Positions 34,659-46,602 of a stretch of 64,000 nt of DNA are shown here, one piece after another. Below the pieces are notes generated by a model, which ran no database searches, was not told the DNA's origin, and was given only the letters and a program-made list of their open reading frames with translations. Within the stretch, counting starts at the first letter, position 1. Every line of letters starts with the position of its first letter. Origin of the DNA: an uncultured Acidimicrobiaceae bacterium (lineage in GTDB: Bacteria; Actinomycetota; Acidimicrobiia; Acidimicrobiales; Ilumatobacteraceae); contig CAIXIJ010000115.1 in the NCBI GenBank assembly GCA_903919455.1, positions 45,098-109,097 of the forward strand, written 5' to 3'. The translations under genes were made by a program, and so were the position numbers.

Positions 34659-36053
34659 GTGGTGGTGCGACGGCAGCAGTTGGCAGACAGGGCGCTTCGC
34701 CCGGCGATGCGGTCGCCGGGGCGGCCGATCCCGGCTCGTCATGTGGAGCGCGAGTTCTGGCGTCTGATCGCTCAGGGCAAGAGCACAGAGGACGCTGCAG
34801 TCGCGATCGGGGTGTCGGTCCCTGTCGGGTCGCGCTGGTTCCGTCACGCTGGCGGGATGCCACCTGTGAGCCTCGCCGAACCGACCGGCCGGTACTTGTC
34901 GTTCGCTGAACGTGAGGAACTCGCACTGTTGCGAGCGCAGGGCCTCGGCGTGCGTGCTGCCGCCCGTGCACTGGGGCGGGATCCGTCGACGATCTCGCGG
35001 GAGCTGCGCCGCAATGCCGCGACGCGTGGCGGCAAGCTCGAGTACCGGGCGACGGTCGCGCAATGGAAGGCGCAGGCGGCGGCCAAGCGACCGAAGCTGG
35101 CGAAGCTCGCCACCAACGACCGGCTGTGTGAGTACGTGCAAGAACGGCTCAGCGGCGCGCTCAAGCGGCCCGACGGCACCGTCGTGCCCGGCCCACCGAC
35201 GACTTGGAAGGGGTTGAACAAGCCGCACCGGGCCGACCGCCGTTGGGCGACCGCGTGGAGTCCGGAACAGATCTCTCGACGACTCGTCGTCGACTTCCCC
35301 CATGATGAGGACATGCGCATCAGCCACGAGGCGATCTACCAGGCGCTCTACATCGAGGGCAGAGGCGCGCTCAAGCGTGAGCTCGTGGCGTGCCTTCGCA
35401 CCGGGCGTGCCCTGCGCAAGCCCCGAGAGCGGGCCCGGAACCGACCGCAGGGCCACGTCACCGCTGACGTCGTGTTGAGCGAGCGGCCCGCCGAAGCTGA
35501 GGACCGGGCTGTGCCCGGGCACTGGGAAGGCGACCTGATCATCGGCACTGGCCGCTCAGCGATCGGCACCGTGGTGGAACGCACCAGCCGCTACACGCTG
35601 CTGGTCCACTTGCCTCGGCTCGAGGGCTACGGCGTCGAGGCGCCCGTCAAGAACGGACCGGCCCTCGGCGGCTACGGCGCCATCGCCATGAAAGACGCCC
35701 TCGAATCGACCCTGGGATCCATGCCAGCAGGACTGTTCCGCTCGCTCACCTGGGACCGAGGCAAAGAGCTGTCTGCCCACGCCCAGTTCACGATCGACAC
35801 CGGCATCAAGGTCTTCTTCGCCGACCCGCACTCACCATGGCAACGCGCTACGAACGAGAACACCAACGGTCTGTTGCGCCAGTACTTCCCAAAGGGCACC
35901 GACCTCTCCCGCTGGGGCATCGACGACGTCCTCGCCGTCCAAGACGCGCTCAACAGCAGACCCCGGAAAGTCCTCGGCTGGAAGACCCCCGCCGAAGCCC
36001 TCGACCACCAGCTACGGTCGCTCCCACACGCAGGTGATGCAACGACTGGTTGA
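34659..36053 (+). CDS. IS30-family transposase
   Basis: 464 residues. Two N-terminal helix-turn-helix regions (about 38-65 and 80-120, the second FAEREELALLRAQGLGVRAA) bind the ends; the DDE catalytic core has the first Asp in HWEGDLIIG, the second in TWDRGKEL and the Glu in the NENTNGLLRQYFPKG segment. The last motif is a signature of the IS30 family. Start is one of three GTG codons at 34659-34667 after GGAGG at 34651. The frame is intact, so the element may still be active. Confidence 0.93.
   Translation: MVVRRQQLADRALRPAMRSPGRPIPARHVEREFWRLIAQGKSTEDAAVAIGVSVPVGSRWFRHAGGMPPVSLAEPTGRYLSFAEREELALLRAQGLGVRAAARALGRDPSTISRELRRNAATRGGKLEYRATVAQWKAQAAAKRPKLAKLATNDRLCEYVQERLSGALKRPDGTVVPGPPTTWKGLNKPHRADRRWATAWSPEQISRRLVVDFPHDEDMRISHEAIYQALYIEGRGALKRELVACLRTGRALRKPRERARNRPQGHVTADVVLSERPAEAEDRAVPGHWEGDLIIGTGRSAIGTVVERTSRYTLLVHLPRLEGYGVEAPVKNGPALGGYGAIAMKDALESTLGSMPAGLFRSLTWDRGKELSAHAQFTIDTGIKVFFADPHSPWQRATNENTNGLLRQYFPKGTDLSRWGIDDVLAVQDALNSRPRKVLGWKTPAEALDHQLRSLPHAGDATTG
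36032..36053 (-). repeat. IS30 right terminal inverted repeat
   Basis: 22 bp ending CGACTGGTTGA. It pairs with the left repeat at 34620-34641 with three mismatches and contains the transposase stop. Confidence 0.8.
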
Positions 36054-36142
36054 ACCCGGGGTGTCTGCCACTATCCGTGGTCGTCATAGAGGACGAAGGC
36101 ACTAGCGGTGACGATGTGCCCTGTTCCTGACCATCGACGGAC

Positions 36143-36148
36143 TACGTT
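36143..36148 (+). promoter_or_regulatory. Candidate -10 element of the SecD-like lipoprotein gene
   Basis: TACGTT, 6 nt before the ATG at 36155. The remaining bases 36054-36142 after the IS show no gene or clear structure. Confidence 0.45.
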
Positions 36149-36154
36149 GTCGGC

Positions 36155-36661
36155 ATGGTTCGCTGGTTCGTCGTTGCTGCAGTCGCGCTCTCGCTACCGG
36201 CGTGCGGCTCCTCCAAGGCGGATCCCGAGCCGGTCCAGGTACGTCCGCTGCTCGTGGCCTGCCTTGCCAGCACCGATACCTCGGCGGCAACACCAGCCAT
36301 TGGTGATGCCGCCGCTCTGCCATGGGCATCACCGGACGGCGACCAGCGCTGCGCCACCGGCCCCGCCGCCGATGGCGACGGTCCCCTGTTCACCAACGCC
36401 GAGCAGCATTCACTCGACGGTGCCGCCATCGCCACGGCCGAGTTCGTCGAGGGCGCCGAAGTGGCGTTCAACCAGCTTGCCGCTGCATGCTTCAACCGCG
36501 ACAGCGTCTGTCCCACCGGCCAGATGGTGGTGGCAGTTGCCGGACGCATCGTGTCGGTTGCCAGCGTGCAGGCGCCCACGTTCAGCGGCGCGCTGCAGTT
36601 CACGTTCGAATCACCGACCGATGCCGAGAAGTTCACCGAAGCCGTAAACAGCGGCCGCTGA
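36155..36661 (+). CDS. Small lipoprotein with SecD-periplasmic-domain-like region
   Basis: 168 residues: signal peptide with lipobox LPAC and predicted lipidated C17, then a domain whose C-terminal part (MVVAVAGRIVSVASVQAPTF, then FTFESPTDAEKFTEAVNSG) resembles the P1 head of SecD, where GxVxSxPxV is followed by EAxxLAxxL. It lacks SecD's membrane helices, so it is a free-standing relative. Four Cys in the middle may form disulphides. Probably cotranscribed with nothing: leuS, 29 nt on, has its own -10. Confidence 0.65.
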   Translation: MVRWFVVAAVALSLPACGSSKADPEPVQVRPLLVACLASTDTSAATPAIGDAAALPWASPDGDQRCATGPAADGDGPLFTNAEQHSLDGAAIATAEFVEGAEVAFNQLAAACFNRDSVCPTGQMVVAVAGRIVSVASVQAPTFSGALQFTFESPTDAEKFTEAVNSGR

Positions 36662-36675
36662 ACCTCCGAGGCTCG

Positions 36676-36681
36676 TAGAAT
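36676..36681 (+). promoter_or_regulatory. Candidate -10 element of leuS
   Basis: TAGAAT, 9 nt before the leuS ATG, so the transcript would have a leader of only a few nucleotides. Confidence 0.45.
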
Positions 36682-36690
36682 CGGGCCGCT

Positions 36691-39501
<2,811 letters not shown>

Positions 39502-39502
39502 C

Positions 39503-39772
39503 TCAGGCGAGTTTCAGGAACAGGCGCTCGACCTCTTCGGGGTCGAAGCCTGCCTGCGCCGCCTTGTCGGGATTGGTGAGACATTCAGTCATTCCGGCCG
39601 CCAGCAATTTGAACCCCACCTGATCCAGAGCCTTCCCAGCTGCGGAGATCTGGGTGACGATGTCGCGACACTCGCGCCGGTCGCGCAGCATGGCCTGCAC
39701 GCCACGCACCTGCCCCTCGATGCGGGCCAGTCGGCGCAACAGATCGGCGGTGGTGGCCTCGGGCAATTCCAT
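39503..39772 (-). CDS. CsoR-family transcriptional repressor (CstR-like ligand set)
   Basis: 89 residues, all-helical DUF156 fold: LLRRLARIEGQVRGVQAMLRD, then ECRDIV and MTECL. Copper-sensing CsoR uses Cys-His-Cys; here both Cys are kept (ECRD and MTECL) but the residue four before the second Cys is Gly, not His. A two-Cys site without His is seen in persulphide-sensing CstR. An inverted GC tract overlapping its -10 suggests autoregulation. The ATG at 39772 lies 6 nt after TATAGT. No obvious target gene is adjacent. Confidence 0.85.
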   Translation of the reverse strand: MELPEATTADLLRRLARIEGQVRGVQAMLRDRRECRDIVTQISAAGKALDQVGFKLLAAGMTECLTNPDKAAQAGFDPEEVERLFLKLA

Positions 39773-39778
39773 GCGCGA

Positions 39779-39784
39779 ACTATA
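39779..39784 (-). promoter_or_regulatory. -10 element of the CsoR-family gene
   Basis: TATAGT on the minus strand, 6 nt before the ATG, giving a leaderless mRNA. Its upstream end overlaps the operator at 39782-39797. Confidence 0.5.
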
Positions 39785-39797
39785 CCCCCAGGGGTGT
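39782..39797. promoter_or_regulatory. Candidate CsoR/CstR operator
   Basis: ATACCCCCAGGGGTGT: ACCCC and GGGGT around a 2-nt centre, the G/C-tract inverted repeat that CsoR-family repressors use. It abuts the -10 of the repressor gene, which supports autorepression. Confidence 0.6.
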
Positions 39798-39810
39798 TCG
39801 GCGTGGCGCC

Positions 39811-41172
39811 TCAGCGCAGCAGGTTCTTCTGCACCTTTCCCATAGCGTTGCGAGGCAGTGCATCCACCACGCGCACCTCGCGCGGACGCTTGTGCACGGA
39901 CAGGGTGCTCGCCACGTGCTCGATGAGGGCGGCAGCGTCGACTCGCTCCCCCACCACGTAGGCCACGATGCGTTGGCCAAGATCGTCGTCGGGCAACCCC
40001 ACTACGGCGACTTCCACCACCGAAGGGTGCTCGGCCAGTGCAGCTTCCACCTCGCCCGCACCAACCTTGAAGCCACCGGTCTTGATGATGTCCATGCTGA
40101 GACGACCAACGATTCGGTGAAAGCCATCTGCGTCGATCACGGCTGCGTCGCCTGTTCGGAACCATTCGCCATCGAACGATGCCGACGTGGCATCGGGCCG
40201 GTTGAGGTAGCCGTCGAACATCGCGGCGCCTTTCACTTGCAGTTCGCCGACCGTGACGCCGTCGTGCTCGACCACCTCACCATCGTCGCCGATCAAGCGC
40301 GTGCTCACTCCTGAAATCGGGCGGCCCACCCAGCCGGGTCGGCGCTCACCGTCGAAACGCGTGGACAGGGTGATGAGAGTCTCGGTCATGCCGTAACGCT
40401 CAACCGGAAGGTGGCCCGTGAGCGACTGGAGCGTTTCGAAGACCTTCACCGCCAGCGGCGCACTGCCCGACACCAGAAGCCGCGCCCCCGACAACGCGGC
40501 GGCGGACGCTGGGTCGGAGCAGACCCGGCTCCACACCGTGGGGACCCCGAAGTACATCGAGCCCTTCGCTGCCGCGTATGCCTCCGGCGTCGGCCTCCCC
40601 GTGTGCACCAGACCCGAACCCACTCGTAGAGGCCCCAGCACACCGAGCACCAAGCCGTGCACGTGGAACAGCGGCAGACCATGCACCAGTGTGTCGGCGC
40701 CAGTCCAGGCCCAGGCGTCGGCCAGGCCATCGAGCCCGGCAGCGATTGCCGATCTGGGCATCACCACACCCTTGGGAGCGCCAGTGGTGCCCGACGTGTA
40801 GATGATCAGCGCCGTCGAGTCGCGTGCCGGTTCGGGCAGCGCCGAAGTGTCGGCCGAGGGGGCCGGCAAAAGGACTGCACCCGAGTCGCGAAGGATGTGA
40901 TCCCGCTCGCTCGGCCCGGCATCGGGAGGGATCGGCACTGCGGGCACACCGGCAGCGAGCGCAGCGGCCACTGCAACCACGGTGTGCATGGTTGGCGTGG
41001 CCTCGACGGCGACCGCTGGAAGGCCCTGCATCGCCCGCCCCAACGCGTTCGCACGCGCTGCAAGCGCATCCCAAGTGAGGCGCTCTCCAGCCACCGACAG
41101 CGAGCCGTCGCCGAAGGCACCGGTGAGGGCGGGTAGCAATGACACAGCGTCAGCGATGTGCAGCGTCGACAA
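39811..41172 (-). CDS. Acyl-CoA synthetase, MatB-like (malonyl-CoA synthetase type)
   Basis: 453 residues of the AMP-forming superfamily: IIYTSGTTGAPKGVVM, RYGMTETL, the hinge region GRLSMDIIKTGGFKVGAGEVE and the last-lobe Lys in MGKVQK. The DxIKxGGxKxGAGE hinge is characteristic of malonyl-CoA synthetase MatB. The start listed is TTG 41172, which overlaps the TetR gene by 23 nt; GTG 41145 avoids the overlap and gives a typical N-terminus. Substrate assignment is inferred from the hinge only. Confidence 0.8.
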   Translation of the reverse strand: MSTLHIADAVSLLPALTGAFGDGSLSVAGERLTWDALAARANALGRAMQGLPAVAVEATPTMHTVVAVAAALAAGVPAVPIPPDAGPSERDHILRDSGAVLLPAPSADTSALPEPARDSTALIIYTSGTTGAPKGVVMPRSAIAAGLDGLADAWAWTGADTLVHGLPLFHVHGLVLGVLGPLRVGSGLVHTGRPTPEAYAAAKGSMYFGVPTVWSRVCSDPASAAALSGARLLVSGSAPLAVKVFETLQSLTGHLPVERYGMTETLITLSTRFDGERRPGWVGRPISGVSTRLIGDDGEVVEHDGVTVGELQVKGAAMFDGYLNRPDATSASFDGEWFRTGDAAVIDADGFHRIVGRLSMDIIKTGGFKVGAGEVEAALAEHPSVVEVAVVGLPDDDLGQRIVAYVVGERVDAAALIEHVASTLSVHKRPREVRVVDALPRNAMGKVQKNLLR

Positions 41173-41743
41173 CCGCTGCGAGTCGATTCGCGAACTCGGA
41201 GAACACCTTGTTCAGGCGACGGCGATCGCCAGTGGCGAACAGGTCCATCACCAGTCCGGTGAAGGTTGCCTTGGCGAGCGACGCCTCCATCACAGCCTGG
41301 TCGTGCGACAGGCCGTCGTGTTCCAGGCGCATCTCGGCGGCATGGCGCCACACGCCGATCTGATCGGCGCGTACATCGCCGGCGAGACCCGTGACCTTCG
41401 GGTCCAGGGCCGCAGCCTCGTAGTTCAAGCGGATGGCGGCGAGGTTGGCGGGCGAGTCGTTGATCCAGCGCCACCACTTGCGATAGATCTCCACCATGGT
41501 GAGGCGCGGATTCTTCTCCAGCCACTCAGCCTGCACGGCGATCTGCGTCTCGATGGCCCGTCGCATCGCCGTGGCGAGCAACTCTTCCTTCGAACCGAAG
41601 TGATGCACCAGTCGGTTGATGCTCACATCCAAAGCCGCAGCCATGGGGCGCAGCGTGGCCTGCGCCAGACCCTCGTCTGCCAGATACACGACGATGCGAT
41701 CGAGCAATTCCTGTCGACGCTCGAGATCGGGAGTACGGGCCAC
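41150..41743 (-). CDS. TetR-family transcriptional regulator
   Basis: 197 residues: an N-terminal helix-turn-helix (MAAALDVSINRLVHHFGSKEELLATAM, about 29-55) and a helical ligand domain. GTG start at 41743, 8 nt after TAGGGT, so it has its own promoter within the hut run. Likely controls the following MatB-like gene, whose start it overlaps. Confidence 0.9.
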   Translation of the reverse strand: MARTPDLERRQELLDRIVVYLADEGLAQATLRPMAAALDVSINRLVHHFGSKEELLATAMRRAIETQIAVQAEWLEKNPRLTMVEIYRKWWRWINDSPANLAAIRLNYEAAALDPKVTGLAGDVRADQIGVWRHAAEMRLEHDGLSHDQAVMEASLAKATFTGLVMDLFATGDRRRLNKVFSEFANRLAAVVDAAHR

Positions 41744-41751
41744 GGGGCGGA

Positions 41752-41757
41752 ACCCTA
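41752..41757 (-). promoter_or_regulatory. Candidate -10 element of the TetR gene
   Basis: TAGGGT on the minus strand, 8 nt before the GTG at 41743. It lies in the gap between the TetR and yeiH-like genes. Confidence 0.4.
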
Positions 41758-41766
41758 GTGGCTGTG

Positions 41767-42759
41767 TCAGAGGCCCGAGAGTTGAACCGCGAGGATGGAG
41801 ACCAACGCCACCAACGCCCAACTTCCCAGTCCGAGCATCAGCGGCTTGCCGCCGACCGCCCGCAGTTTGCGGAGGTCGACGTTGCTGCCGAGACCCACGA
41901 GACCCATACCCAGCAGGATGGTCTCGGCGTCCTTGATACGAGCAAGCGTGGTCACAGGCAGCACGCCGGTGGATCGAATGGCCACCGCCACGAGGAACAG
42001 CACGATGAACAGCGGCAGGATCGGCGGCCGCTTGGCTCCCGCCACCGCTGCCTCACCCATGCGCTTGCGCGAACCGATGGCCACAAAGGCCAACAACGGA
42101 GCCAGCATGGCAACGCGAGTGAGCTTCACGATCACCGCGACAGCGAGTGCCTTCGGCCCGTGCGTTGAGGCCGCCGCCACCACCTGGCCCACATCGTGCA
42201 CCGACGCCCCCACCCATGCACCGAACTGGCCGGTTCCCATTCCGAGCAGCGAGCCAAGCGGGGGCAGCACCACGATGGCGAGGGTGCCGCAGAGGGTGAC
42301 GAGAGCAATGGAGTACGCCACCTCCTCCTCGTCGGCACCGGCAAACGGTTCCACCGCAGCAATAGCGGAGGCGCCGCAGATGCTGTAACCGGTGGCCATC
42401 AACAACCCGAGCGAGCGGCTGAGCCCGAGACGTTTTGCCAGCCACTGCGTGCCGAAGAAGGTGGCGATCACCACCGCGACCACTGCAACAAGGGCCCGCG
42501 GGCCGAGCTTGCCGAGTTCGGACAGCGAGAGCCGGAAGCCGAGCAGCACGATGCCCGCTCTCAGGATCTTCTTGGCCGAGAACTTCAAACCCGGCTTGAA
42601 CGACTCCTCGATGCGACCGAACGTGGCCCCGAGCATCCCGAAGAACACCGAGATCACATGTGGGGAGATCACATCGACTCGTTGGTGCACCACGAAGGCC
42701 ACCACCGAGACGGCCAACGCGATGCCGAGTCCGGGGAGCAACTCCTTGACCCGGGTCAC
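41767..42759 (-). CDS. YeiH-family putative anion (sulfate) exporter
   Basis: 330 residues with about ten transmembrane helices, including the family segments [31 protein letters not shown] and [13 protein letters not shown]. The family is annotated as sulfate or organic-anion exporters, mostly without biochemical proof. GTG start at 42759, overlapping the hutI stop by 4 nt (GTGA) and preceded by GAAGGAGG, so it is cotranslated with hutI. In this setting it could export an intermediate or end-product of histidine breakdown; that is conjecture. Confidence 0.87.
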   Translation of the reverse strand: MTRVKELLPGLGIALAVSVVAFVVHQRVDVISPHVISVFFGMLGATFGRIEESFKPGLKFSAKKILRAGIVLLGFRLSLSELGKLGPRALVAVVAVVIATFFGTQWLAKRLGLSRSLGLLMATGYSICGASAIAAVEPFAGADEEEVAYSIALVTLCGTLAIVVLPPLGSLLGMGTGQFGAWVGASVHDVGQVVAAASTHGPKALAVAVIVKLTRVAMLAPLLAFVAIGSRKRMGEAAVAGAKRPPILPLFIVLFLVAVAIRSTGVLPVTTLARIKDAETILLGMGLVGLGSNVDLRKLRAVGGKPLMLGLGSWALVALVSILAVQLSGL

Positions 42760-43910
42760 TTGCCTCCTTCGAAGACCCGCCGTACCAACGGCACACCGGG
42801 GCGGTACACGAGGTGCGTGTACGACGGCGCGTCGAGCATGCACAGGTCGGCGCGCATCCCCGGCTTCACCGCACCGATGTCGCTGCGGCGAAGCGCCTTC
42901 GCGCCACCGGCCGTGGCCGCAAGCACAGCCTCCTCCAGCGTCATGTGCATGTCGCGCACCGCGATGGCGATACAGAACGACATGGAAGTTGTGTAACTGC
43001 TTCCGGGGTTGCAGTTCGTGGCGATCGCCACCGAAGCGCCTGCATCGATCACTCGACGTGCGTCGGGATACGGCTGCCTCGTGCTGAAGTCGGCCGCAGG
43101 CAGGAAGGTTGCCACGGTGTCGCTGCCAGCCAGGGCAGCAATGTCGGCGTCGCTGAGGTAGGTGCAGTGATCCGCAGATGCGCAGCCCATCTCGACGGCC
43201 AACTGCACCCCGGGGCCATGCCCGAGTTGGTTGGCGTGCAGACGAAGCCCCAGCCCGGCATCGCGGCCGGCTTGCAGTACGGCTCGCGACTGGTCGGCAT
43301 CGAACGCGCCCACCTCGCAGAAACAGTCGATCCAGCGACTGTACGGCAGCGCGGCCTGCAGCATGTCGGTGCAGACATGGTGGACGTAGTCGTCGGAGCG
43401 ACCCTCGAACTCCGCTGGCACCACGTGAGCGCCCAGGAACGTTGTGTCGGCGGTGAACCCTCTTCCGATCTCCAGGCAACGCGCCTCGTTGGCCACGTCG
43501 AGGCCGTAGCCCGACTTGATCTCCACGGTGGTGATGCCAGCGCGCCGAGCCTCTGCTCGGCGCAGTTCGGTGAGCGATTGCAACTCCGACGTGGTGGCGC
43601 CGCGGGTGGCTTCGACGGACACACGAATGCCACCTGCCTCATACGCCCGACCCGCCATACGCGCTGCGAACTCGTCGCTGCGGTCGCCGGCGAAGACCAG
43701 ATGCGTGTGGCTGTCCACGAAACCGGGCAACACACAACGACCCTCCGCGTCGATCCGCCTGTCGGCCAACTGCCCTGCCGCCCCGACCGACACGATCTGG
43801 TCGGCCTGCCACACCACCGACGCATTCCGTCGGATGCCGAGGATGCCTTCACCCACGGTGGGATCGTTCGTAACAAGCAGCCCGATGTTGTCGAGCACGG
43901 TCGTAGTCAT
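42756..43910 (-). CDS. hutI: Imidazolonepropionase
   Basis: Amidohydrolase that opens 4-imidazolone-5-propionate to N-formimidoyl-glutamate, the third step of histidine breakdown. 384 residues; metal-binding HTH in [23 protein letters not shown] and the late [10 protein letters not shown]. The ATG at 43910 overlaps the hutF stop by 4 nt (ATGA). Confidence 0.96.
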   Translation of the reverse strand: MTTTVLDNIGLLVTNDPTVGEGILGIRRNASVVWQADQIVSVGAAGQLADRRIDAEGRCVLPGFVDSHTHLVFAGDRSDEFAARMAGRAYEAGGIRVSVEATRGATTSELQSLTELRRAEARRAGITTVEIKSGYGLDVANEARCLEIGRGFTADTTFLGAHVVPAEFEGRSDDYVHHVCTDMLQAALPYSRWIDCFCEVGAFDADQSRAVLQAGRDAGLGLRLHANQLGHGPGVQLAVEMGCASADHCTYLSDADIAALAGSDTVATFLPAADFSTRQPYPDARRVIDAGASVAIATNCNPGSSYTTSMSFCIAIAVRDMHMTLEEAVLAATAGGAKALRRSDIGAVKPGMRADLCMLDAPSYTHLVYRPGVPLVRRVFEGGK

Positions 43911-45241
43911 GCGCCCTCCCACACGGTGCGGAGCGTGCGGCCGAGCTCCGCTGCGACATCGAACGACACATGTGCACCATCCCGCACGCGTACCTCGCCA
44001 GCCACGACCACGTGGTGCACATCAGCGGCACTTGCTGCGAACACTGCGGTCTCCAGCAGCGAGCCGGCAGCGGCGCCCGCCGTGCGAACGGAATCGAGCC
44101 TCACGCTCACGAAGTCGGCCACGGCATCGGTACGAATGACGCCGGCATCGGGCCAGCCGAGGCTGCGATGCCCGTGCAGCGTTGCGGCCTCCAGCAGCGT
44201 CGCCGCCGTGTGGCTACCGCGAATGTTGCTACTCAGACGTTCGTTCAGTTCCACAGCCCGCGCCTCCTCGAACAGGTCGATCACCGCATGCGAGTCGCTA
44301 CCGAGGCTGATGTGGGTGCCAGCTGCGCGAAGGCGCGTGGTGGGCCCGATTCCATCGGCGAGATCTCGTTCGGTGGTTGGACACATGCAGATCGTGGATC
44401 GACTGCCGCCCAGGAGGGCGATGTCGCGGTCGCTGAGGTGCGTGGCATGCACGGCGGTGAAGCGGTGATTCACGGCGCCTGCGTCGCTGAGCACTTCGGT
44501 TGGCGTGCAACCGTGAGCGATTCGGCACTGTTCGTTCTCGGCGTGCTGCTCGGAGACGTGAGCGTGCAATGGGGCGGATCGGTGAGCCGCCCAGTCGGCG
44601 ACGACGCTCATCGACGCTGGGTCGACTGCTCGAACCGAGTGAATGGCAGCGCCGACTCTCGCTCCGTCATCGGGAGCGAGCGACGAAGCTCGCTCGGCCC
44701 AGGCTTCGGCGCTGCCATCGCTGAACCGCATCTGCACCTCATTTGGGGCGATGCCGATGCCGCCGTGCAGGTAGCAGGTGTCGAGCAATGTGATCCGGAT
44801 ACCGGCGGCCTTCGCAGCGGCGACCACGGCGACACCCATGGCGTTGGGGTCGGTGTAGCGCGCCCCACCCTCACCATGGTGGAGATAATGGAACTCCCCG
44901 ACGCAGGTGACACCGGCCAGCAGCATCTCACCGAAGACCGCCCGCGCCAGATCGAAATACGTGTCGGGGGTGAGCGACTGGGCCAGGGCGTACATCTGAT
45001 CGCGCCAGGTCCAGAACGAACCCGTGACCGCTTGGGTTCGGCCGCGTAGCGCCCGGTGAAACGCGTGGCTGTGCGCATTCGACAGTCCCGGCAGGGTGAG
45101 ACCCGCGAGGTGCGTGGCGACAGGCGGCTGGCTGGTTCCCGCCGTCACTGCAGCGATACGACCGTCGACCACATCAATCAGCACATCGGCCGTCGCCGTA
45201 TCGCCGCCTAACCACGCGTAGTCGCACCAGAACTGCGACAC
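43907..45241 (-). CDS. hutF: Formimidoylglutamate deiminase
   Basis: Converts N-formimidoyl-glutamate to N-formyl-glutamate and ammonia. 444 residues: [14 protein letters not shown] with the first metal site, [12 protein letters not shown], and [12 protein letters not shown] near the end, all HutF features. The start is GTG, directly after the stop of the def-like gene with no intervening base. Its product needs a deformylase; the expected HutG is not in this window. Confidence 0.95.
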   Translation of the reverse strand: MSQFWCDYAWLGGDTATADVLIDVVDGRIAAVTAGTSQPPVATHLAGLTLPGLSNAHSHAFHRALRGRTQAVTGSFWTWRDQMYALAQSLTPDTYFDLARAVFGEMLLAGVTCVGEFHYLHHGEGGARYTDPNAMGVAVVAAAKAAGIRITLLDTCYLHGGIGIAPNEVQMRFSDGSAEAWAERASSLAPDDGARVGAAIHSVRAVDPASMSVVADWAAHRSAPLHAHVSEQHAENEQCRIAHGCTPTEVLSDAGAVNHRFTAVHATHLSDRDIALLGGSRSTICMCPTTERDLADGIGPTTRLRAAGTHISLGSDSHAVIDLFEEARAVELNERLSSNIRGSHTAATLLEAATLHGHRSLGWPDAGVIRTDAVADFVSVRLDSVRTAGAAAGSLLETAVFAASAADVHHVVVAGEVRVRDGAHVSFDVAAELGRTLRTVWEGA

Positions 45242-45817
45242 CTATGAACCAACCCGCTGCACGAACTCGGTGATGCGCTCGATGAACGCAGCCCGATGGA
45301 ACCGCTCGAACTGCTCCCATGTGGTGAGCGTGGTGGTGTCGAACACCTTGTCGAGGAACAGCACGCCGTCGAGATGGTCGAGTTCATGCTGGAACGTTCC
45401 GGCGGTGAGCCCACGCTTCACTTCGTCGTACTCGTTGCCGTGGCGATCCCAGTAGCGAACGCGAATGTTCACGTGGCGCATCACGTTGCCGCGCATGTTC
45501 GGCACGGAGAGGCACCCTTCGTTCACATCGACCAGCTCGTCGTCGAGGAACTCCACGACAGGGTTCACCGCGATCGTCAGTGGGATCTTCGGCTTGTAGG
45601 GGTAGCGCGGATTCGCGTTCACCTCGATGGTGGCGATGCGCACCAGTTCACCGATCTGCGGCGCGGCAATGCCGGCACCATTGGCGGCGCGCATCGTGTC
45701 GATGAGGTCGTCGATCAGGGTTTGCATCTGCGTCGATGCGAGCTCGTTTTTCGTGACCTCGCGCGACACCTGGCGCAGCAATGGGTTCCCGACGTGCAAG
45801 ATCTCGCGGACGGTCAT
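45242..45817 (-). CDS. def: Peptide deformylase homologue embedded in the hut operon
   Basis: 191 residues with all three peptide deformylase motifs: GAGIAAPQ at 47-54, EGCLS at 100-104 (C102 metal ligand) and HELDH at 144-148, so it should bind metal and catalyse deformylation. Peptide deformylase normally removes formyl from N-formyl-Met of new proteins and sits next to fmt or other translation genes. Here it overlaps PhyH by 4 nt and abuts hutF with no gap. Either it is the cell's ordinary enzyme that has moved, or it acts on N-formyl-glutamate in place of HutG. Confidence 0.9.
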   Translation of the reverse strand: MTVREILHVGNPLLRQVSREVTKNELASTQMQTLIDDLIDTMRAANGAGIAAPQIGELVRIATIEVNANPRYPYKPKIPLTIAVNPVVEFLDDELVDVNEGCLSVPNMRGNVMRHVNIRVRYWDRHGNEYDEVKRGLTAGTFQHELDHLDGVLFLDKVFDTTTLTTWEQFERFHRAAFIERITEFVQRVGS

Positions 45818-46602
45818 GCGTGCTCCCACAGAACCGGAAAGAGCGGATGGTCGAGCGGCGCCCGATCGGGCAACTCGTCGTCGAGACCAGGGAACGGTGG
45901 TGACGTGGTCCATGGCCGAATGGCATGCACCATGTCGTCACCGAGGAACCGCACCGACAGCACACGGCGACGGTTCGAGCCGCCGACTCCCGCTGCCGCA
46001 TGCAACGTGAGCATGTGGAAGAACACGACATCGCCGGGTTCGAGTTCCCACCCGAGAATCTCGAATTCCGGGTTGCCGTCGATGACGGGTAGCTCGGCCA
46101 ACGCCCCGTCGGGGAACCACTTGGCCTGGCCATCGAGAAACGTGCGCGGCATGAACCACGGGCCGGCATGCGAACCGCGTACAAGTTGCAGCGTGCTGTC
46201 GAGCGACACCGGGTCGACCGGAGCCCACATGCTGATGTTCTGCCGACCATCCACGTTGTAGTACGGCTGGTCCTGATGCCACGGCGTGCGCTGACGAGTT
46301 CCAGGCTCCTTCACGAGCATGTGATCGTGATAGAGGCGCACCGTGCGAGCACCCATCAGTTCGCCCGCGATACGAGCGACCCCGCTCTCGCGGATGAAGC
46401 GCTCCATCTCCGGGATGCGCTGCCAGTTGCAGAAGTCCTCCACGAACGCACCATCGTCGGCCGCGCTGGCGCGCTTGCCGAGCGGCGACAGTTCAGCAAG
46501 GTTCGCCTCAATCGCGAGCTCGGCCAAGGCCACGTATTCCGGGGAGAGCGCGCCGCGGACGCATACTGCGCCGTCTCGCCAAAAGTCGCCCTCCACGAGC
46601 AT
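45814..46602 (-). CDS. Phytanoyl-CoA dioxygenase family protein
   Basis: Fe(II)/2-oxoglutarate oxygenase fold, 262 residues. Iron site: HxD in PWHQDQPYY and the distal His in FFHMLTLHAAAG, with Arg near RRRVLSVRF for 2-oxoglutarate. The start shares its A with the hutU stop (TGATG). The hut pathway needs no oxygenase, so its role here is unexplained; substrates in this family include small amines and amino-acid derivatives as well as acyl groups. Confidence 0.88.
   Translation of the reverse strand: MLVEGDFWRDGAVCVRGALSPEYVALAELAIEANLAELSPLGKRASAADDGAFVEDFCNWQRIPEMERFIRESGVARIAGELMGARTVRLYHDHMLVKEPGTRQRTPWHQDQPYYNVDGRQNISMWAPVDPVSLDSTLQLVRGSHAGPWFMPRTFLDGQAKWFPDGALAELPVIDGNPEFEILGWELEPGDVVFFHMLTLHAAAGVGGSNRRRVLSVRFLGDDMVHAIRPWTTSPPFPGLDDELPDRAPLDHPLFPVLWEHA

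Larger units (their letters stand above)
34620..36053 (+). mobile_element. IS30-family insertion sequence, apparently complete
   Basis: A 1434-bp element carrying one intact transposase and matching terminal inverted repeats of about 22 bp at 34620-34641 and 36032-36053, with three mismatches between them. The transposase stop lies inside the right repeat. The two bases outside each end are both AC, compatible with a 2-bp target duplication, but too short to prove it. No second copy exists in this window. Confidence 0.85.

Noticed and set aside
34641..35522. 293-codon open frame on the minus strand over the IS30 transposase
   Set aside because: It is antisense to a transposase with clear catalytic motifs, and shows no family signal; high-GC DNA often leaves antisense frames open.
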